A stretch of 44,617 nucleotides of DNA from an archaeon (GTDB lineage: Archaea; Thermoproteota; Nitrososphaeria; Nitrososphaerales; Gagatemarchaeaceae). The stretch spans positions 1-44,617 of the forward strand of contig JAJZNC010000043.1 of NCBI GenBank assembly GCA_021848045.1. The letters are read 5' to 3'. Under the pieces are notes generated by a model. It was not told the DNA's origin. It searched no databases and saw nothing but the letters and a program-made list of their open reading frames with translations. The position numbers and the translations under genes are program-made. Positions 39,858 to 44,617 of the stretch are shown here, piece by piece; position 1 is the first letter of the stretch, and each line of letters begins with the position of its first letter.

Positions 39858-41258
39858 TTGGACAAGGTAGGGATCCTGGTCGTCTCGAAGAGCCTGAGCT
39901 CGTCCGCGATGATGGACACCTTCGCGAGGAGCGAGAGGTACGTGCCCCAGTTCTACGTCGCCGAGAAACAGGCCAATCCCCTCAACCTCCGGAGGGCGAA
40001 GATCCACAAGGTCATCCCCGACCTCGCGGTGGCCGAGATTGCAAAGTTCGCCGCGAGGTACAAGGGCGAGATCGCGTTTGGTCTCACAGACACCGAGGAC
40101 TTTGTGACGGCTGGCGGGAGGGACGTCGTCGAGAGGGAGGCGGGGGTGCCGATGCTCTGCGTGACCAAGAAGTTCGCGGTCGAGGCGAGCAAGGCGGACC
40201 AGCGGCTCTTGTTCGAGAGGGTCTGCGCGGAGGCCAACCCGCGCTATCGGGTCTTCGACCCCGCAGATTACGGAGACGCCGGCGAGGCCGTGGCCGACCT
40301 CAGGAGGCTCTCGAGAGACCTGTCGGGAGGGTTCGTGATAAAGCCCGACGCCCCCGCGAGAGGTGCGGGCGTTGGTGTCTGGGGGAAGGACTTCCAGACC
40401 GAGGACGAGGCGGCTGCGTTCTTCCTCAACGTCTACTCGAAGGGGCGCGTCGTCGTGGAGGAGCGCTTGGAGGGGGAGGAGTCGAGCTTTCACGCGTTCA
40501 GCGACGGGAAGCACTTCGTCGCGGCGCCCCTTACGAGGGACTACAAGCGCGCCCTCGACGGGGACGAGGGGAGGCTGACCGGGGGCATGGGGAGCTACCG
40601 CGGACCTCGCGAATCACTCCCGTTCCTCCCCCCGGCCGAGTGGGAGCGCGTCGTGTCGCTAGAGCAGGCCGCCTTCGAGAGATGGAAGGGAAAGGGCTCG
40701 AACCCTGGCCTCCGTGGCATCGTGCTCTACGACGCGCTCATGCACACCCGCGCGGGGTTCAAGATACTCGAGAGGAACAGCAGAGGGGGCAACACCGAGC
40801 AGATGTCGCTTCTGACCACGATGCTCGACGACTACGTGGACGTCTGCTACCGCATGCTCGACGGCAGCCTCAAGGGGATACGCTTCTCGAACAAGGCGTC
40901 CGTCGTGACCTGCGCGGTCCCGCTCGAATACGGGACGGGGGCTGCGCCACCCCCCGGGGAGCGGACGGTGAGCCTCGCGGGCGCGCTCGCCCTCGAGAAG
41001 GAGCTTGACGGTGACCTTCGGGTCTTCCCCATGGACCTGAGGGTCGCGGGAATCGGTGGCGCGGTCCTCATGGGGGCGTCGAGGTCGGTCGCTGTTGCGG
41101 GGGTCGCCTCCTCGATCGCCGACGCACGCGAGATTTCGCTGAGGGGGGTGGAGTCGCTGGGCCGCAGCTTCCGTCACAGGGAGGACGTGGGGAGCGAGGA
41201 GGACATCGCCAGGAGCAGGCGCCGCCTCCAGGCGCTCAGGTCGCGAATCGCTGGCTAG
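39858..41258 (+). CDS. PurD-like ATP-grasp ligase (phosphoribosylamine--glycine ligase-like)
   Basis: A 466-residue ATP-grasp protein. GLTDTEDFVTAGGRDVVERE and SKADQRLLFERV resemble the PurD N-domain/ATP-grasp junction. FVIKPDAPARGAGVGVW and VVVEERLEGEESSFHAFSDG are the ATP-grasp core, and GGMGSYRGP matches the PurD GGMGxxxP loop. The metal-site segment reads ERNSRGGNTEQMSLL, where PurD has EFNVRFGDPE. The enzyme may be the glycinamide ribonucleotide synthetase of the purine pathway or a paralogue with another substrate; no other pur gene is near. Confidence 0.78.
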   Translation: MDKVGILVVSKSLSSSAMMDTFARSERYVPQFYVAEKQANPLNLRRAKIHKVIPDLAVAEIAKFAARYKGEIAFGLTDTEDFVTAGGRDVVEREAGVPMLCVTKKFAVEASKADQRLLFERVCAEANPRYRVFDPADYGDAGEAVADLRRLSRDLSGGFVIKPDAPARGAGVGVWGKDFQTEDEAAAFFLNVYSKGRVVVEERLEGEESSFHAFSDGKHFVAAPLTRDYKRALDGDEGRLTGGMGSYRGPRESLPFLPPAEWERVVSLEQAAFERWKGKGSNPGLRGIVLYDALMHTRAGFKILERNSRGGNTEQMSLLTTMLDDYVDVCYRMLDGSLKGIRFSNKASVVTCAVPLEYGTGAAPPPGERTVSLAGALALEKELDGDLRVFPMDLRVAGIGGAVLMGASRSVAVAGVASSIADAREISLRGVESLGRSFRHREDVGSEEDIARSRRRLQALRSRIAG

Positions 41259-42166
41259 ACGAAGACGCCCATCTGCAGCCCTATCTTCCTCAGCCTGTCG
41301 ACACGCTTCTGTGTCGAGGGGTGGGTGGAGAAGAGCTCCATCATGGTTGCCCCCCTGAACGGGTTGACTATCCATAGCGACGCAGTCGCGGGCGAGGGGG
41401 CGCTCGGTCGCCCCGCCCCTCTGGAAGGGGTTCCCTTGGTCTGCGCCCTTACGCTGATCTTCTGCAGCGCCGACGCCAGGGCGCCTGGGTTCTGGGTGAG
41501 CTTGGCGCCGTACTCGTCAGCATTGTACTCCAAGCCGCGGGATATCCCCAGCCTGACGAACGTCGCCCCCAGCGGGACGAGCACGAGGGCGGCTACGAGC
41601 GCGAGCGGGTTCCCGCCTTGCCTGTTGTTCCCCCCAAAGCCGCCGAACATCATCGAGTAGAGCGCGATGGTCCCAATATACGATATGACCCCCGCCATGG
41701 TCGCGGCCACGCTCGAGGTGAGGACATCCCTGTGGACCACGTGCCCTATCTCATGGCCGATCACCGCCTCAAGCTCGGATGGAGCGAGGGCCTGGAGGAT
41801 GCTCGACGTCGCGACCACCACGGCCTTGTGCGGTCCTCGCCCGGTCGCGAACGCGTTAGGCTGGGGCGACTGGACGATCCCGACCTTGGGCATGGGGATT
41901 CCTGCCTTGGATGCAACCGTCCTGACCGCCGCGAAGAGCTGCGGGTTGTCGCTCTCCTGGATTATCTTCGCTCCGCTCATCTTCACCACCATCGTGTCGC
42001 TCCAATAGTAGGAGACGAAGTTCAACAGACCTGCGAGCACGAGCCCAAGGAGCATGAAGAGAAGCGGGTCGCCGAAGTACAGCCCGATGGCATAGCCCGC
42101 CAGCATGAGAAGGCCGGTGAGCACCAAGAAGAGCACGGCCATCCTTGTGTACAGTCCTATCGACAA
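41255..42166 (-). CDS. htpX: HtpX-like M48 membrane metalloprotease
   Basis: A 303-residue membrane protease. Two helices lie at the N-terminus, the zinc motif is EAVIGHEIGHVVHRDV, the third ligand is Glu in GLEYNADEYG, and two further helices lie in between. It degrades damaged membrane proteins from the cytoplasmic side. The start is TTG 42166, with AGGTTTTTACG on the minus strand at 42205-42215 as TATA. It overlaps the convergent PurD-like gene by four bases. Confidence 0.94.
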   Translation of the reverse strand: MSIGLYTRMAVLFLVLTGLLMLAGYAIGLYFGDPLLFMLLGLVLAGLLNFVSYYWSDTMVVKMSGAKIIQESDNPQLFAAVRTVASKAGIPMPKVGIVQSPQPNAFATGRGPHKAVVVATSSILQALAPSELEAVIGHEIGHVVHRDVLTSSVAATMAGVISYIGTIALYSMMFGGFGGNNRQGGNPLALVAALVLVPLGATFVRLGISRGLEYNADEYGAKLTQNPGALASALQKISVRAQTKGTPSRGAGRPSAPSPATASLWIVNPFRGATMMELFSTHPSTQKRVDRLRKIGLQMGVFV

Positions 42167-42266
42167 ACCTGGGCCGCCCTCTGTTCCTTCGCGACGCCCG
42201 GAGGCGTAAAAACCTTTGGCAATCGTTTAAGAAATTCCTCCGACCCACCACATAGGGCGACCCGCT

Positions 42267-42818
42267 CTGTCCGATGGCACGTGGTTCAAGCGATGGGGCA
42301 AACAGACGGGCTTCGGGCTGTGGTCGTACGCCGACATCGACGAGATGACGACGGAGATGGAGCGGGGGTTTCTGGAGGTCGAGGAGCCCCCCGAGGGCCT
42401 TGGGGGGGCGCGGCGGGGCGAGGAAGGAGAAGCTGAGCGGCCGGAGCCGGCTACGGACGGGTGCCAGGTGCCCGACGGAACTGATCCGGAACCCAAGCCT
42501 GGCGAGCTCGGGGCGCCCCGAAGATGCCCACCAAGAGCGTGGCGGGAGTCGATATCGGACGTGAGGGAGCCTCTCGTCGGCGTCGTCGACTCGGAGAGGG
42601 AGATCAGGGTCGTGGCCGAGCTCCCGGGAGCGAGGGCGCAGGACGTCGCGGTCTCCATCGAGGGCGGCGTGCTCGTGATATCCGCCCGCGCCGGGGTGAG
42701 GCGGTACCGGAAGCGGCTCGAGATGCCCTCGCCCGTCAATGTCGCAAGGGCACTGTCGAGTCTCAACAACGGCGTACTGGAGCTGAGACTGCCAAAGGCC
42801 AGGCGGGCGCCCGCATGA
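42267..42818 (+). CDS. Hsp20/alpha-crystallin small heat-shock protein
   Basis: The C-terminal 90 residues form an alpha-crystallin domain: REPLVGVVDSEREIRVVAEL, PGARAQDVAVSIEGGVLVI and LSSLNNGVLELRLPK. The first ATG is 42345, but in-frame sequence before it (WFKRWGKQTGFGLWSYADID) has the aromatic-rich character of an Hsp20 N-terminus. No ATG, GTG or TTG precedes that; CTG at 42267 is the only near-start codon after the predicted transcription start (CGTTTAAG at 42224-42231, start about 42254). I give the longer form; the safe minimum begins at 42345. Confidence 0.75.
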   Translation: MSDGTWFKRWGKQTGFGLWSYADIDEMTTEMERGFLEVEEPPEGLGGARRGEEGEAERPEPATDGCQVPDGTDPEPKPGELGAPRRCPPRAWRESISDVREPLVGVVDSEREIRVVAELPGARAQDVAVSIEGGVLVISARAGVRRYRKRLEMPSPVNVARALSSLNNGVLELRLPKARRAPA

Positions 42819-42831
42819 ATGGCGGCGTTCT

Positions 42832-43287
42832 CTACCGGTAGGGCCCGGCGCCGCCCTCCTTCTTCATCTTCGCGAGCGCGTTCAGGGCGGGATCCTCGTA
42901 GTTGCTCTGCTTGGCGAGCCACCTCGAGAGCTCTAGAGACGTCACCATCCCCACAAGCCCTCCCGACTCGTCCAATACCGGCAGCTTTGTGATCCCATAG
43001 TCGCTCATGATCTCCGCGGCCTCGCGCAGGGGTGCACCCGCCTTCACGGAGACCACGGGGGTAGACATTATGTCTCTCACATACACCTCTGCTGGGTTCG
43101 CGCCTGCCGCCAGCACCTTCTCGATCATGTCCGTGGCAGTGACGACGCCGATCACAAAGTCCCCGTTGGCCACGACCAGGCACTTCTCCGTGCGATGAGC
43201 CAAGACGGCGGCGGCGTCCTTAACCGTCATGTTGGCGTCCACTGGCTCAGGTGCCTTCGACATGATAGAGTCGACGAGCGCTTCCAT
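42832..43287 (-). CDS. Two-CBS-domain protein
   Basis: A 151-residue protein of two CBS units: SIMSKAPEPVDANMTVKDAA with FVIGVVTATDMIEKVL, and DIMSTPVVSVKAGAPLREAA with GLVGMVTSLELSRWL. The pair probably senses adenine nucleotides. The frame is open to 43575, but ATG 43287 lies 26-28 bases from a TATA box and gives the standard length. Its stop lies just past the Hsp20 gene end. Confidence 0.9.
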   Translation of the reverse strand: MEALVDSIMSKAPEPVDANMTVKDAAAVLAHRTEKCLVVANGDFVIGVVTATDMIEKVLAAGANPAEVYVRDIMSTPVVSVKAGAPLREAAEIMSDYGITKLPVLDESGGLVGMVTSLELSRWLAKQSNYEDPALNALAKMKKEGGAGPYR

Positions 43288-43310
43288 CCCCAGTTCGCAC
43301 CAAGGGTCCC

Positions 43311-43320
43311 GGATTAAACG
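43311..43320 (-). promoter_or_regulatory. TATA box of the CBS gene
   Basis: The minus strand reads CGTTTAATCC. Spacing to ATG 43287 fixes the start and rejects 96 upstream codons. Confidence 0.6.
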
Positions 43321-43457
43321 TTTGGACCGGGGCGCCGGGCGCCTCACCTGGGTCTTTGACCGGCGAACACGCCTCGTCGTCGGGCTCCGTCTCCAGCCCG
43401 CTAGCCGCGAGGCTCTCGGCAACGTGTGCCGTCCTCGATGCCCTCGATCGCCGCCGC

Positions 43458-43634
43458 TCAATAGATTTCTGCGGTGCCGATGAAGTTCATCCCGCCGTCG
43501 AGCCATGTCTTGAGCGCCTGGACCTTGGCGACAGAGCCTCTCATCCCGCCGATCGTCTTCGCGGCGGCGATCCACTGCGGGGCATAGTACGTCCCCGTCC
43601 CTAGCTCGGAGACGCGCCCTGCCTCTTCCGGAGG
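43458..43634 (-). pseudogene. Aldo/keto reductase N-terminal remnant
   Basis: On the minus strand, about 58 codons read EAGRVSELGTGTYYAPQW, then KVQALKTWLDGGMNFIGTAEIY before TGA (43458-43460). This matches aldo/keto reductase N-termini (KVSELGLGTY...ALDLGINFIDTAEIYG, with the catalytic Tyr at the end). A stop at 43635-43637 lies directly upstream, no start codon is present, and the remaining four fifths of the enzyme is missing. A decayed fragment. Confidence 0.7.
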
Positions 43635-43665
43635 CTAGAAGTTCGTCGCTGGTGCGCCTCTAGGG

Positions 43666-44112
43666 TCAGATTATCCTTCGAGACCTGGACATGTCAAGCA
43701 CCTCCTTGTGGCCCTCCCGTAGCTCGGGCGGAAGGTTCGAGAGGTCGAAGTACTGGGCCGCGTCGAACTCCTCTCCCAGTTTCACCGGCTCGGGAGCGTC
43801 TGCCTCGAACACGAAGCAGAGATCCCAGTGCTTGTCGCCATACGACTGGACATCGAGGAGCTTGAGGGAGGTGGCGGCCTCTCCAGGCTGCTCCTTCAGT
43901 ATCCTCAGAGCCGCAGCACCTGGGTCCTCTCCGTAGTTTATCACAGCGCCGGGAAGGCACCAGCTCCCCTTGAGGCGCTCTGGTTTCACTCTCTTGAGGA
44001 GGAGCACCTGCCCTCCCTTCTTGACAAGCACGAACGATGAGATGTGTAGCACCTCTTCAGGCTGGGTGCCCTCAGCTTGCGGGATGAGCGAAGCTCTCTT
44101 CGTTGAACTCAT
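43666..44112 (-). CDS. NUDIX-fold protein with altered catalytic box
   Basis: A 148-residue NUDIX-like protein. The fold is clear: ISSFVLVKKGGQVLLLKRV, then SWCLPGAVINYGEDPGAAAL and RILKEQPGE. Against the consensus GX5EX7REUXEEXGU, the first Glu is Asn and the REUXEE core reads RILKEQ, so two or three metal-binding acids are missing. It may bind a nucleotide without normal hydrolysis. ATG 44112 is 26 bases from the TATA box, and the frame beyond it to 44211 is rejected. Confidence 0.8.
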   Translation of the reverse strand: MSSTKRASLIPQAEGTQPEEVLHISSFVLVKKGGQVLLLKRVKPERLKGSWCLPGAVINYGEDPGAAALRILKEQPGEAATSLKLLDVQSYGDKHWDLCFVFEADAPEPVKLGEEFDAAQYFDLSNLPPELREGHKEVLDMSRSRRII

Positions 44113-44133
44113 GCCTGCGAGAGCAGCGGACTG

Positions 44134-44143
44134 CATTATAAGG
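44134..44143 (-). promoter_or_regulatory. TATA box of the NUDIX-like gene
   Basis: The minus strand reads CTTATAATGC, 26 bases before ATG 44112. Confidence 0.6.
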
Positions 44144-44256
44144 GTGAGAGCTCGCCTCAGGAGATCGTGTCTAGGCGGTCGCCGCGCCAGCGGTATGGGT
44201 TCTTTTGTCACCTGCTTCGGAAGCTGCCATGGCGACTTTAGGGGATTGAGTGGAGG

Positions 44257-44350
44257 TGGACCGGGAGGGACTTGAACCCTCGACCTAGGGGAGCGCGAGC
44301 GCTCTCTCCCGCGTGCAAGGCGGGCGTTCGTACCACTGAACTACCGGCCC
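44257..44350 (-). tRNA. tRNA-Ala(TGC) with a variable-loop intron
   Basis: Acceptor GGGCCGG pairs with CCGGTCC, with A73, including the G3-U70 alanine pair. The D-stem is GTTC/GAAC, the anticodon arm CCCGC-CTTGCAC-GCGGG (anticodon TGC), and the T-arm GAGGG-TTCAAGT-CCCTC. A 21-base insert at 44287-44307, with its own hairpin GAGCG/CGCTC, separates position 43 from the variable loop AGGTC. The mature length is 73. The promoter is probably CATAAGAAG (minus, about 44376-44384). Confidence 0.92.
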
Positions 44351-44516
44351 ATCGAGGGTCGCCCCGCCGTGATTCTTCTTATGCTTTGTTGGACTTTCTG
44401 GATAGGACGAGCCGCGGACATGCTTGGGTCTCGCCCGTTCGCGATGCTTGTTCCTTGCCGCAGGATTTGAGTCCAGGGTTCACGCTTATAGACCGATGTT
44501 CTTTCCCCGAATATGC

Positions 44517-44609
44517 GGGCCGGTAGCTCAGAGTCAATCTGACGGGCAGCTTGGCTAGAGCACTCGACTGATAATCGAGAGGTCAAGGGTTCAAATCCCT
44601 TCCGGCCCA
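44517..44609 (+). tRNA. tRNA-Ile(GAT) with a D-loop intron
   Basis: Acceptor GGGCCGG pairs with CCGGCCC, with A73 and no G3-U70. The anticodon arm is CTCGA-CTGATAA-TCGAG (anticodon GAT), the variable loop AGGTC, and the T-arm AAGGG-TTCAAAT-CCCTT. The D-arm becomes normal, GCTC-AGCTTGGCTA-GAGC, only after removing 18 bases at 44532-44549, an intron at about 15/16. AG repeats let the cut shift. The mature length is 75. The promoter is CGCTTATAG at about 44483-44491. Confidence 0.9.
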
Positions 44610-44617
44610 TTATATGC

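Noticed and set aside
44341-44610. 89-codon minus-strand frame at the right edge
   Set aside because: It lies across tRNA-Ile and the tRNA-Ala promoter region; an antisense shadow of tRNA genes.
1-44617. CRISPR arrays, insertion sequences, rRNA genes
   Set aside because: No regularly spaced repeats, no transposase-like protein and no rRNA-like sequence seen in the window.

Overview
The window reads as chromosome from a high-GC archaeon. The evidence is an archaeal ribosomal-protein run (uL3-uL4-uL23-uL2-uS19), TATA boxes about 26 bases before start codons with no leader, frequent TTG and GTG starts, split tRNA genes, class II HMG-CoA reductase, pyruvoyl arginine decarboxylase, a Bat-type HTH regulator and a multi-Met/Cys cupredoxin. 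I infer a TACK archaeon, probably deep-branching Nitrososphaerota (Thaumarchaeota); this placement is an inference, not proven here.

Layout. 1-1810: end of an ADP-forming acyl-CoA synthetase carrying an in-frame TGA, facing a DUF35 gene and a thiolase-fold gene that lacks the thiolase catalytic residues. 1956-5203: ribosomal operon that stops after uS19. 5242-12647: housekeeping genes (HExxH protein, M24 peptidase, PdaD, PEBP, a DedA-nucleoside phosphorylase fusion, a phosphodiesterase-type hydrolase, a P-loop kinase). 12842-16703: an HtrA protease facing a four-gene operon (HTH_10 regulator, cupredoxin, membrane protein, small protein). 16826-22548: CBS protein, phosphoribosyltransferase, a cation/proton antiporter behind a 30-codon upstream ORF, and a P-type H+-ATPase interrupted by an amber codon.

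22560-26270 is a patchy, lower-GC accessory stretch: a clipped toxin-like gene with DUF2283, tRNA-Ala(GGC), pyrophosphatase, a CsaA-like protein, tRNA-Gly(GCC), and two VapBC modules among short direct repeats of the tRNA-Gly 3' end. 27372-30899 holds a divergent pair, a DEAH-type helicase and a HerA-like ATPase. Then come cupin, rubrerythrin-VIT1, an operon of dienelactone hydrolase, DUF6295 and formate-THF ligase, an ABC-2 exporter, two small membrane genes, HMG-CoA reductase, tRNA-Val, a PurD-like ATP-grasp enzyme, HtpX, Hsp20, CBS, an aldo/keto reductase remnant, a degenerate NUDIX protein, tRNA-Ala(TGC) and tRNA-Ile(GAT).

The strongest unusual signal is in the tRNAs. All five are intron-split, with seven introns in total, six of them away from the canonical 37/38 site: in the D-loop, anticodon stem, variable loop and T-stem. 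The second is the regulator-cupredoxin-membrane protein operon, a candidate uncharacterised metal or redox module. Third, TATA boxes repeatedly sit about 26 bases before an internal start codon, which lets many starts be re-called.
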